A stretch of 10,213 bases of DNA from Caldifarciminota bacterium (GTDB taxonomy: Bacteria; Hydrothermota; Tepidihabitantia; SM23-42), in assembly GCA_030671005.1 (NCBI GenBank), contig DAOVAN010000048.1:1-10213 (forward strand), read 5' to 3'. The position numbers were made by a program, and so were the translations under genes. Within the stretch, counting starts at the first letter, position 1, and each line of letters begins with the position of its first letter. Positions 1 through 6,984 of this stretch are shown here, one piece after another. The notes under the pieces are model-generated. The model made no database searches, was not told where the DNA came from, and worked only from the letters and a program-made list of their open reading frames with translations.

Positions 1-2
1 CT

Positions 3-740
3 TATCCCCTTCCCTTTGCTTTCCCGTTCTACGGACTCAGCTATAATGCCATAGGCCTTTGTTCTAATGGATTCATGGAAATGGGCGCGTCTACATTCCG
101 AATGGGCGCAAACGAACCAATTCCTTCATCAGGAGGGCCAAGGCGATTGATTGCTCCGTTCTGGGATGATTTAGATCCCAGGCCTGCACCGACTGGCACA
201 GGTGATATCTATTATGCTCACGATGCAGCAAACCACCGCTGGATAGTTGAATTTCGAAGTGTTTGCCATATCGGCAGTACAAATCAAAGAGAGACTTTCC
301 AGATGCAAATCAGAGACCCTCAGTATTACACCACCCCGACTGGCGATGGCGAAATACTATTGTTGTACGACACGGTTTCGATTGCCAATGAAAACACTGT
401 AGGCATAGAAGACCATACGCAAACCAGAGGATTACAGTACGTCTTTAACGGCAACTACCATCAGTCCGCAGCCCCTCTTGCGAACGGTCGTGCAATACTC
501 GTAACAACAAAAGCACCAGCCGGCATATGGCTCTATACGACATATTTCACCTTTGATGACTCAGTCGGCGGTAACAACAACGGCGTGATCGACCCTGGTG
601 AAACAATTGACATATACGTATTTGTCGAGAACGGTGGTAATACAATTGCCTATAACGTCACGGGAATGCTTCAGACGAACGATCCAGATGCGAATATCAT
701 CCAGAGTACGGCCGTTTTAGGTTACATTGCACCTGCTTAG
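3..740 (+). CDS. Secreted beta-sandwich protein, 5'-partial and ended by an internal TAG
   Basis: The frame is open from the window edge, so the real start lies upstream; the first Met codon (75) is internal. The 245 visible codons begin with a module that has the look of nidogen-like or gingipain-tail beta-sandwiches. It reads PFAFPFYG, then SNGFMEMG, then IAPFWDDLDP, then a stretch resembling GDIYYAHDA and an IVEF strand. After about codon 180 comes a CARDB-like domain opened by a calcium-loop-like motif (DDSVGGNNNGVIDPGE), typical of secreted proteins of FCB-group bacteria. The frame stops at a TAG (738-740) in the middle of this second domain, and the continuation to the sorting domain is in the same frame, so this is the front part of a broken or recoded gene. 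The catalytic or binding function of the missing N-terminal part cannot be seen; such tails often follow peptidase domains. It lies directly upstream of a secreted carboxypeptidase, suggesting an extracellular degradative role. Domain names are from pattern recognition only. Confidence 0.75.
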   Translation, partial: YPLPFAFPFYGLSYNAIGLCSNGFMEMGASTFRMGANEPIPSSGGPRRLIAPFWDDLDPRPAPTGTGDIYYAHDAANHRWIVEFRSVCHIGSTNQRETFQMQIRDPQYYTTPTGDGEILLLYDTVSIANENTVGIEDHTQTRGLQYVFNGNYHQSAAPLANGRAILVTTKAPAGIWLYTTYFTFDDSVGGNNNGVIDPGETIDIYVFVENGGNTIAYNVTGMLQTNDPDANIIQSTAVLGYIAPA

Positions 741-1202
741 AGAGCTGGCAAGTATGGCTCACCGTTTATTGCGCAAATCAGCGCCACACCATCAGATACG
801 ACGATTGGTTTCGCTCTGCATCTAGACGGTAACAATGGTGCATACCAAAAAACAGATTACTTCACGTTCTACATTGACGGCTCACCTGGCGTTGAAGAAC
901 AGAAGATAGCCGCACTCAGCAACATTGGCCTCAATGTTTACCCGAATCCCTTCAAGCATCAATTAGCCATACGTGCTGCGGGACTGAATCAAATTCTCGG
1001 CTTCCTAAATCCAGGTGAAGTGCAACTGAAGATCTATGATGTCTGCGGACGCGTCGTGAAATCCTTTGATGAACTGACGAATGAACAAGTGATATGGGAC
1101 GGAACCGACGAAAATGGCAGACATGTGGCCAGTGGTGTATATTTTGTTGATCTGAACATAAAAGGGAATCAACAAGGAACAAAAGTGATACTGCTGAAAT
1201 GA
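741..1202 (+). pseudogene. Detached C-terminal part of the same secreted protein, with type A sorting domain
   Basis: This is the same reading frame as the preceding piece, continuing without any indel after the TAG at 738-740. The first 50 or so codons complete the CARDB-like domain (GFALHLDG, then TDYFTFYIDG). Then comes a linker and a C-terminal module with all marks of a type A sorting (T9SS/Por-like or FlgD-Ig-like) domain: VYPNPF at about 940-957, VQLKIYDVCGR from 1020, VIWDGTDENGR, SGVYFVDL and a final KVILLK. A GTG at 1020 preceded by AGGTGAA could start a 60-codon fragment, but a sorting module alone without a signal peptide would be pointless. I therefore read this as a gene remnant, a sequencing or assembly error, or the product of stop readthrough. 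The last codon overlaps the next start (ATGA, 1199-1202). Confidence 0.7.
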
Positions 1203-2677
1203 TCTGGCTGCTCTTCTTATTGTCGATCGACCCACGGTACCACACCTTTAACGAAGTCGCATATGAACTCGACTCGATGGCGACCCATTACTCCAGTATC
1301 ACGATGCTCGACACACTAGGCTATACTGATATCGACTCTTTGCCAATATTCGCCCTAAAAATATCTGACTCGGTCACGATGGATGAAGACGAACCAGAAA
1401 TTCTATACATAGGTTGCCATCACGCCGAAGAGCTCATCGGTATCGAAATATGTATGTACATGATCGATGACCTGATCAGCAACTATAATATTGATTCGAC
1501 CAAGACTCACTGGATAAACAATCGAGAAATATGGTTTGTACCGTTAATGAATCCAGATGGTCACAATGTTGTCATGACTCACATGGATACCATCTGGCGC
1601 AAGAACAAGCGGGATAATGATAACAACGGGTTCTTCGATTTAACCCATGATGGTGTCGACCTTAACCGTAATTATGACTTCTATTGGAGCAACGGTGGGA
1701 GTACAGACTTCTCCTCAGAATTTTACCGCGGCCCCTATTCTTTTTCCGAAAGTGAGGCGCGTGCGATTCGGGATTTGACTCTCGCGCACAGCTTTGCTTT
1801 CTGCATTACCTACCATTCTGCCCGTTACGGACTCACCGAAGTCGTTTACTACCCGTGGCGCTGGAGTGGCGGGTACTCACCTGATTACCCCTTCATACGC
1901 GTAATAGCCGATACGATCTCCAAACGTATAATTAAAGATTCAGGTACCGGACATTACACAGCACTGGTGGGTCAGGGTCTTGATGGTCGAGCAAGAAACT
2001 GGCTCTACGGCATCTGCGGGATCTTCACCTACTGCCTGGAAGTCGGCACAACCACGATCCCGCCGGGTTCGATCGTGGATGATATCTGCCAGAGAAACCT
2101 ACCCGGCGCTTATTATCTCCTGGAGCGCGTCGAAGAGAGCGGTATCACTGGATGTATCTATGATTCCCTTAGTGGTGAACCTGTAAGTGCTGAGGTAGTA
2201 ATCAATGGCTATTATGACTCTAGTCTACCGCCCCGAAAGAGTGATGTAACATATGGTCGCTTCTTGAGAATACTGAAGCCAGGCGTGTATGACATTGAAG
2301 TGCGCAACTGTGGTTACGCTTCGATGTATTATGATGACATCGTGGTCAGTGACGGCCAGATGACAGAGCTGAATGTACTATTGAACAGAATATCAGGTGA
2401 ATCGACGATCCCAAGACCGCAAAAAAAAATCAAGATAATTCCCAATCCGAGTAGCAACTTCGTAATCATCCAGCTCGACCAACCATCAGATTACTCGTCT
2501 TTGAAGATCTACGATACGCTCGGACGGCTTGTCACAAACATGGAAAACCCATCAGGCGAAATGACCTGGCATTGTGTGGATGACAACAACCGGGAGGTAT
2601 CAGAGGGTATCTACTGGTTCGTCGCCACAACTACTGACGAAAGGACAACAAAAAAAGTAGTCCTTGTTAGACGTTAG
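1199..2677 (+). CDS. Secreted M14 zinc carboxypeptidase with regulatory-like and C-terminal sorting domains
   Basis: This 492-residue protein is predicted to remove C-terminal residues from peptides outside the cell. The M14 catalytic domain spans about residues 12-310. Zinc ligands are His75 and Glu78 (HAEE, the family HxxE) and His206 (TYHS). DLNRN (154-158) carries the substrate-binding Asn/Arg pair, and Glu281 (YCLEVG) fits the general base. I cannot identify an equivalent of Tyr248 of carboxypeptidase A before NW (267-268). Residues 315-397 form a carboxypeptidase-regulatory-like sandwich (GITGCIYDSLSGEPV). Residues 411-492 form a type A sorting module (IIPNPSSN, LKIYDTLGRLV, EGIYWF, KKVVLVRR). 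The start is ATG overlapping the preceding stop as ATGA, with no good ribosome-binding site nearby (AAGGA is 18 bases away), so translation is probably coupled. The N-terminus MIWLLFLLSI is a very short hydrophobic stretch without a positive charge, unusual for a signal peptide. An A9 run at 2421-2429 precedes the sorting module. Confidence 0.9.
   Translation: MIWLLFLLSIDPRYHTFNEVAYELDSMATHYSSITMLDTLGYTDIDSLPIFALKISDSVTMDEDEPEILYIGCHHAEELIGIEICMYMIDDLISNYNIDSTKTHWINNREIWFVPLMNPDGHNVVMTHMDTIWRKNKRDNDNNGFFDLTHDGVDLNRNYDFYWSNGGSTDFSSEFYRGPYSFSESEARAIRDLTLAHSFAFCITYHSARYGLTEVVYYPWRWSGGYSPDYPFIRVIADTISKRIIKDSGTGHYTALVGQGLDGRARNWLYGICGIFTYCLEVGTTTIPPGSIVDDICQRNLPGAYYLLERVEESGITGCIYDSLSGEPVSAEVVINGYYDSSLPPRKSDVTYGRFLRILKPGVYDIEVRNCGYASMYYDDIVVSDGQMTELNVLLNRISGESTIPRPQKKIKIIPNPSSNFVIIQLDQPSDYSSLKIYDTLGRLVTNMENPSGEMTWHCVDDNNREVSEGIYWFVATTTDERTTKKVVLVRR
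2421..2429 (+). repeat. A9 homopolymer between catalytic and sorting domains of the M14 peptidase
   Basis: Nine consecutive A residues cover codons 408-411 (Gln-Lys-Lys-Ile). The reading frame is intact as given. A one-base loss or gain, or a ribosomal slip, meets a stop within about a dozen codons in either direction (TAA for +1, TAG for -1). This would give a protein that keeps the catalytic and regulatory-like domains but lacks the sorting module. Confidence 0.8.
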
Positions 2678-2702
2678 ACCAACTTTCTTAAAACCGCGAT
2701 CC

Positions 2703-3572
2703 TCAAATTTTCACTAGAATAAATATGCAGGAAACAATCCATGTTACAAGACAAATTTGTAAGGGTAGATCACTGAACAAAACCCTTTCCGGAATGTCAG
2801 CTTCAATCTTCTGATAGGTGATGTATAGATATCTGAATATTCCGTAGATGACAAACGGCACCGTATATATCAAGTTCCTCGTGCCAAATTTGGCCACTGT
2901 CTCAGGGGCAAGAGTGTACAGGCAATAGGACACTACACACGCAGCCGTAACGATCGCAATCATCTGATTCAGCAGACATAACGAGTACTGCGAAAGGATC
3001 TTCCGGTGTTTTATAGCACCCTCGCCGAGTAGCACGATCTCAGTCCTTCTCTTTGAAATCGCAAGGAAAAGCGCTATCAGTAATGTACATAAGAGTAGCC
3101 ACGATGAAATTTCCACATCAATGACTACTGCACCGGCGATGGCTCTTAACACATAACCCATAGCAACGGCCAGGACATCCAGAATGACAATATTCTTTAT
3201 CACGAAAGAATATAGAACAATGAGTCCAAAATACATCAGGCAAACATAGAGAAAGTTATCCCCGAGAGCATAGGCACCAGCGAACGATATAATTAACAGA
3301 ACCACCGCAATGAATGCCGCGTGGTCTCGACGTACTTTACCTGCGGCGATTGGCCGTTTGGATTTGACCGGATGTATTCGGTCCTCTTTGTAATCGAGTA
3401 GATCGTTTATTACGTATCCGCCACTACTCAGAAGAGAAAAAACAATGAACGCATAAATACTCTTCTCAATGCTCTCTACATAGAAAAAATGCCGGCTGAA
3501 GATGAGACCGGCAAACACAAAAACATTCTTGAGCCACTGTTGCGGTCTTAATAATCTAAAGTAGTCACCCAA
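2703..3572 (-). CDS. UbiA-family prenyltransferase, decaprenyl-phosphate phosphoribosyltransferase-like
   Basis: This 289-residue integral membrane protein has about eight or nine hydrophobic segments and the aspartate-rich UbiA signature NDLLDYKEDR (Asn56, Asp57, Asp60, Asp64), followed by HPVKSKRPIAAG. The N-terminal LRPQQWLKN, the YSFVIKN-LDVLAVAMGYVLRAIAGA block (residues about 121-148) and AISKRRTE (about 171-178) resemble the Rv3806c type. That type transfers phosphoribose from PRPP to polyprenyl phosphate at the inner membrane, a first step to decaprenylphosphoryl arabinose in mycobacteria. Outside actinobacteria the acceptor sugar pathway is often unknown, so the substrate is an inference; another UbiA reaction (aromatic prenylation) is less likely given the KRP and KRRTE motifs. 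The start is TTG, chosen because AAAGGGG (3581-3587) lies 8 bases before it. It follows the TldE-like gene by 39 bases on the same strand and probably shares its transcript. It converges with the M14 gene across a 25-base gap. Confidence 0.85.
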   Translation of the reverse strand: MGDYFRLLRPQQWLKNVFVFAGLIFSRHFFYVESIEKSIYAFIVFSLLSSGGYVINDLLDYKEDRIHPVKSKRPIAAGKVRRDHAAFIAVVLLIISFAGAYALGDNFLYVCLMYFGLIVLYSFVIKNIVILDVLAVAMGYVLRAIAGAVVIDVEISSWLLLCTLLIALFLAISKRRTEIVLLGEGAIKHRKILSQYSLCLLNQMIAIVTAACVVSYCLYTLAPETVAKFGTRNLIYTVPFVIYGIFRYLYITYQKIEADIPERVLFSDLPLQICLVTWIVSCIFILVKI

Positions 3573-3580
3573 TGAACCGT

Positions 3581-3587
3581 CCCCTTT
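3581..3587 (-). promoter_or_regulatory. Ribosome-binding site deciding the TTG start of the UbiA-family gene
   Basis: AAAGGGG on the minus strand sits 8 bases upstream of TTG (3572-3570). No ATG or GTG in frame has comparable spacing, so this supports the TTG start. Confidence 0.55.
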
Positions 3588-3611
3588 CTGAACAAAAAGA
3601 TTATCGGCTTT

Positions 3612-4976
3612 CTAAAACTCTGTAGCGCTCGTAAATGTGAAATCCTTTATCTTGATGGCCGGCACTACGGAGCCCGTAGCGAATCTTGCACCGTATCCAG
3701 GATCATCTGCAACCAATTCTGGCTTATTAGATAATGCCTCCACCCTATTCAAGACTTCAATGATGTTTTCGGTGAATCTTAGATTCTTCACGCCCTTGCT
3801 AACCTTACCCTTTTCGATAAGAAACGTACCATCCCTGGTCATACCAGTGAAAGTAAGCTTGTGAGGGTCAATGACATTCGTATAGTGAAATCGCGTCACC
3901 AAGATGCCCTTCTCCGTTTCACTGATCATCTCATCTAAGCTCTTGGTGCCCGGTCTCATCAGCACATTGAGGGGTACCGGACCAAAGGGGTTGGGCGCCC
4001 CTAAGGCATGTCCTGTCGACTCCTTCTTTTCCTTGAACGCAGTCAAGGAATCATACACCACATTCTTGGCAACACCCTTGTCAATGAGCACAAGTCTTTT
4101 TTTGGGAACGCCTTCGAAATCAAAGGGAAAAGAAAAACCAGTATCTGCCAGGGGATCATCTACCACGGTGATCCGTTCATCGATGATTTTGGCACCGAGC
4201 TTGCCGGTCAAGAATGAACGCCCTTCCTGAAAGAGTCTTCCATTGAATGCGTAGTAGGCCAAGTACTGGAGGAACTCGCTTGCGGCAAGCGGCTCGAATA
4301 TCGTAGTGTACTTACCCGGACTGATATTTACAGGATGCCCTGACATGAGTGCCTTGCGGGCAGCAGTTTCGGCGAGGCGTTTGAAGTCGACAGTACGTAT
4401 ATCGCGGGTTCCTGCTTGAACATAGCCCGTTGAATCGTCGGATGCCATGACAACATTGCAGAAAACATCACCGTACATTGTATAGGCAAATGTCCCTAGC
4501 GAATTGCCGATACATATCTCCGCAGTCCCCTTAGACACCGAGCCGTATGTCTTGAGTGAATTTTCATTGGCGACATCTACGATCTCCTCCACCGCGCGTG
4601 CCCTGTCTTGGTCTGAGAATTCTTCGGTCTGCTTGTTGTAGGCATTCACCGTATGATAATCGTCTTGACCAGCCCGCGGCAGCGAAACAAAATCATCGTT
4701 TTCCCTCTGGAATTGAGCAATCTTCTCTGCCCAAGCAACCGTTTCCTGTATCTTCTTTTCTTCAAGCGAATTGGTCGAGGCGGTGCCTATTTTCTTTCCG
4801 AAAACGACCCTTATCGAAATACTGGTATTGGACTCACTCACGTTCTGATGAATGTAGTTATTCGCGAATCTCGTAAGGGCTTGATCATGGTTTAGTAAGG
4901 AAACCTCTATCTGATCCGCCTTAGACTGTTTCACCACTAAATCAACTATTTCTCTTGCTTCTCTTTTTCCAATCAT
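3612..4976 (-). CDS. TldE/PmbA-like protein (TldD/PmbA family, non-metal subunit type)
   Basis: This 454-residue cytosolic protein matches the U62/TldD-PmbA fold along its full length. The N-terminal half carries the family pattern of SISIRVVFGKKIGTAST (about 52-68). The C-terminal half has GRSFLTGKLGAKI (252-264), DDPLADTGF (273-281), FDFEGVP (285-291), a DSLTA...STGHA block and a final barrel (MTRDGTFLIEKGKV, 379-392). TldD carries the zinc motif HExxxH where this protein has AASEFLQYLAYY (231-242), with no histidine, so it corresponds to the TldE/PmbA partner that shapes the chamber rather than the catalytic subunit. In E. coli TldD and TldE form a heterodimeric protease that trims unfolded peptides such as the microcin B17 precursor and CcdA. 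No TldD gene lies in this window. The start is ATG with AAAAGGAG (4981-4988) 4 bases before it and a strong promoter just upstream. The stop is TAG. The UbiA-family gene follows. Confidence 0.9.
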   Translation of the reverse strand: MIGKREAREIVDLVVKQSKADQIEVSLLNHDQALTRFANNYIHQNVSESNTSISIRVVFGKKIGTASTNSLEEKKIQETVAWAEKIAQFQRENDDFVSLPRAGQDDYHTVNAYNKQTEEFSDQDRARAVEEIVDVANENSLKTYGSVSKGTAEICIGNSLGTFAYTMYGDVFCNVVMASDDSTGYVQAGTRDIRTVDFKRLAETAARKALMSGHPVNISPGKYTTIFEPLAASEFLQYLAYYAFNGRLFQEGRSFLTGKLGAKIIDERITVVDDPLADTGFSFPFDFEGVPKKRLVLIDKGVAKNVVYDSLTAFKEKKESTGHALGAPNPFGPVPLNVLMRPGTKSLDEMISETEKGILVTRFHYTNVIDPHKLTFTGMTRDGTFLIEKGKVSKGVKNLRFTENIIEVLNRVEALSNKPELVADDPGYGARFATGSVVPAIKIKDFTFTSATEF

Positions 4977-4980
4977 ACAA

Positions 4981-4988
4981 CTCCTTTT
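4981..4988 (-). promoter_or_regulatory. Ribosome-binding site of the TldE-like gene
   Basis: AAAAGGAG on the minus strand lies 4 bases before the ATG at 4976. With the promoter at 4995-5022, transcription would start near 4988, so the site would lie at the very 5' end of a leader of about a dozen bases. Confidence 0.6.
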
Positions 4989-4994
4989 CTCAGA

Positions 4995-5022
4995 ATTCTA
5001 CTCGTAAATTAATCTAAGTCAA
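4995..5022 (-). promoter_or_regulatory. Sigma-70-type promoter for the TldE-like/UbiA-family unit
   Basis: On the minus strand TTGACT (5022-5017) and TAGAAT (5000-4995) are separated by 16 bases, each one mismatch from the bacterial consensus. It lies in the gap between the MFS stop and the TldE-like start and points at the latter. The predicted start of transcription is about 4988. Confidence 0.65.
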
Positions 5023-5181
5023 TGAATAAATCTCCCTGCACCTCGAAACTCGTAGATTATGCCACGTTCGAAGCACCTTCTCGCTGACTTTTCGATGGGC
5101 TCGAAGACTCTGATGTTTAGACTCACCAAAAACTCTACACCCCTGAACACGAGAGATTGATGTTCCAATCTGTAGTAGATT

Positions 5182-5197
5182 TATCGGGTAGCCGATA
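5182..5197 (-). other. Small perfect hairpin just after the MFS stop
   Basis: TATCGG and CCGATA form a 6-base-pair stem with a 4-base loop, 7 bases after the MFS stop codon. There is no T-run after it on the minus strand, so it is at best a weak terminator or an RNA 3'-end structure. The rest of the 228-base gap down to 4977 holds the promoter at 4995-5022 and nothing else I can support. Confidence 0.35.
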
Positions 5198-5204
5198 GAA
5201 AACC

Positions 5205-6356
5205 TCACCGCTTCCGCATCTGGATAATAAACGTGGGAAGCAAGAACAAGGCGACCACCGCGTACCCGGCTATCTTGAGACTTCCGGACATAGTATCATA
5301 TATAAAGCCACCAATTATTGGACCCACTACCGCCCCGAGGTTAGTCACCATGTTGAGTTTTCCTATGTTTGAGCCGATCTCAGTATCCATACTCGTGGCG
5401 TAGGACCGCGAAATCGGAAGGAAAGAACTGATCGCGGTGCGTAGTATGAAGTATAACACAACGAAAACCCACAACGGCGAGATGAAAGGAAGAATGAAAG
5501 CAATGACAAGACAGGGTATTGCGATAACCATTAGCGATTTCTTGAAACCGAGACGGTCGGTCAGGTGAGAAGAAAGATACATCACGAACATTGTGATCAC
5601 ATCCAGTATGAGCAAAAGCATCGCAATCTCCAGGGGAGAGATATTGTATTGCTCATTCAAGTAGATTAGCGATATCGGGGTTAAGGCCAGTAGCGCACCG
5701 AAGATAAAACCGAGGACAAATATCGAGTATGATTTCTGTCGCCTTCGTTTTTCTACTCTTCTTACTTTCTGGTGCGGTAACAACAGGGCTTCGACAAATC
5801 CGATGACGATGATCAACGCGGCAAACACGAACATAATCCTGAACGACGCAACCTCGCCGAAACCAATTCTGCTTGTGACGAGAAGAGCGAGACCGAGGAG
5901 TAGGCGGCTCAGTAACGCCCCGATCCTGCCCGTGATCTGATACAAAGACAGAGCCCTGGTTTTGTAACCCTGGGGTGTATTTTCTGCAACCATAATCTGT
6001 GCAACTGGCCATATGAGACCGGAGCAAATACCTTGACCGAATCTCAATATCAGTAGTGCCGAAAGGCTATTCGCCCAAAAATAAAGAAGGGTAAGCCCGA
6101 ATAGAAAAAGCAAGCCCAGCTTTATTACTGATTTTCTCTCGCCGGTTTTATCGATCCTTCTACCAACGAAGTACGCCGTGAAACCCCGCGCGAGCATGAA
6201 CCCCGAAGTCAGCAACCCGACCTCGAGACCCGTAGCGCCAAGACGCCGTGCAAAAATGGGCAGAATGGGTTGAACAAGTATGTGGCCGAGCATGCCGATG
6301 CCAGCTATGCTGTAGAGCGTAAGTAAAGGTTTCCTGAATAGTATCTTGTTAATCAT
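5205..6356 (-). CDS. Major facilitator superfamily transporter
   Basis: This 383-residue protein has about 12 hydrophobic segments in two six-segment halves joined by a basic loop (QKVRRVEKRRRQKS, about 197-210). The MFS motif A appears after helix 2 as GRRIDKTGERKS (about 65-76) and as a weaker copy in the second half, HLTDRLGFKKS. The first helix pair contains a Pro-rich QPILPIFARRLG stretch of the kind seen in DHA-type efflux proteins. This supports a proton-coupled exporter in the inner membrane, but the sequence does not tell the substrate. It is the last gene of a likely methyltransferase-mntP-MFS unit, starting 33 bases after the mntP stop. The ATG at 6356 has no clear ribosome-binding site, and the gap contains a perfect inverted repeat. 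The final residues (MRKR) are cytosolic and basic. Confidence 0.88.
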   Translation of the reverse strand: MINKILFRKPLLTLYSIAGIGMLGHILVQPILPIFARRLGATGLEVGLLTSGFMLARGFTAYFVGRRIDKTGERKSVIKLGLLFLFGLTLLYFWANSLSALLILRFGQGICSGLIWPVAQIMVAENTPQGYKTRALSLYQITGRIGALLSRLLLGLALLVTSRIGFGEVASFRIMFVFAALIIVIGFVEALLLPHQKVRRVEKRRRQKSYSIFVLGFIFGALLALTPISLIYLNEQYNISPLEIAMLLLILDVITMFVMYLSSHLTDRLGFKKSLMVIAIPCLVIAFILPFISPLWVFVVLYFILRTAISSFLPISRSYATSMDTEIGSNIGKLNMVTNLGAVVGPIIGGFIYDTMSGSLKIAGYAVVALFLLPTFIIQMRKR

Positions 6357-6368
6357 CTCGAATCACGA

Positions 6369-6384
6369 GAACAAACTGTTGTTC
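6369..6384. repeat. Inverted repeat in the mntP-MFS gap
   Basis: GAACAA, a 4-base spacer (ACTG) and TTGTTC form a perfect 6-base inverted repeat inside the 33-base gap between the mntP stop and the MFS start. It could be an RNA hairpin that uncouples the two genes or a short operator half-site pair; nothing in the sequence decides. Confidence 0.4.
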
Positions 6385-6389
6385 ATTAC

Positions 6390-6947
6390 TTACCCCAAAT
6401 GTTCAACAAGGATCTTTATTCCAATAGCAATAAGGATAACACCACCGAGCATTCTCACTCTCTTCTCAAAGAAGTGACCCATTCTGTCACCAATGTAGTA
6501 ACCTATGAATGATAATAGAAATGTTACAAATCCAATAATCAACACAGTACGCAGAATTGCGACATCCAAGAAAGCAAAGCTAATACCTGCTGCAAGAGCA
6601 TCAACGCTTGTAGCTATGGATAGAAGCAAAAGGACGAGGATCTTGAAAGGGTCAATCTCACGTTTCCCGCCTTCCGGCCTTATGGATTCATATATCATGT
6701 GCAGCCCTATGAGACAAAGTACTGCAAAAGCAACCCAGTGATCGACGTTCCTTATGTAATCCTCCAATAAAGAACCCGCCGACCAGCCGACTACTGGCAT
6801 AATGGTTTGAAAAAAACCAAAAAAAATCGCGATGGTCAGAGCATGTTGTGGTCTCGGTTTTTCTGAAACAATACCGGTGGTCACGGCCACTGCAAACGCA
6901 TCTAAGGCAAGGCCAAAAGCAATGAATAGCGTAGTCAGAATACTCAT
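6390..6947 (-). CDS. mntP: Manganese efflux pump MntP (YebN family)
   Basis: This 185-residue inner-membrane protein with six predicted helices is made of two DUF204 repeats. Each repeat shows its diagnostic acidic motif: GLALDAFAVAVTTG (Asp16) in the first helix and ATSVDALAAGIS (Asp116) in the fourth. The glycine-rich PVVGWSAG (51-58) and GLHMIYES (81-88) blocks are also typical. Length and motif positions fit E. coli MntP, which exports Mn(II) and protects against manganese overload. The ATG at 6947 has only a weak upstream purine stretch. The gene starts 37 bases after the methyltransferase stop, too close for a yybP-ykoY riboswitch, the usual regulator of this family, so any metal control must come from further upstream. 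Two T-runs in coding sense (7 and 8 bases, about 6790-6806) lie in the second helix; the frame is intact. Confidence 0.93.
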   Translation of the reverse strand: MSILTTLFIAFGLALDAFAVAVTTGIVSEKPRPQHALTIAIFFGFFQTIMPVVGWSAGSLLEDYIRNVDHWVAFAVLCLIGLHMIYESIRPEGGKREIDPFKILVLLLLSIATSVDALAAGISFAFLDVAILRTVLIIGFVTFLLSFIGYYIGDRMGHFFEKRVRMLGGVILIAIGIKILVEHLG

Positions 6948-6984
6948 GATTATCTTTGATACAAGCTAACGAACCACATAATTC

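Noticed and set aside
738..740. TAG as a recoded sense codon (pyrrolysine or amber-recoded genetic code)
   Set aside because: TAG is the terminal stop of the M14 gene (2675-2677) and of the TldE-like gene (3614-3612), and no other long gene has an internal TAG, so code-wide reassignment is not supported.
952..1245. 97-residue minus-strand reading frame opposite the sorting domain
   Set aside because: It is antisense to a recognisable sorting module and the M14 start, has no motif, and its neighbouring antisense frames are similar; it is a shadow of the plus-strand genes.
2678..2702. Bidirectional terminator between the convergent M14 and UbiA-family genes
   Set aside because: The 25-base gap has no inverted repeat and only a short A/T stretch.
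5014..5208. 64-residue minus-strand reading frame after the MFS gene
   Set aside because: It overlaps the MFS stop by four bases and has a GTG start, but the product shows no domain, membrane segment or compositional bias, and the promoter of the TldE-like gene lies at its 3' end. I read it as chance.
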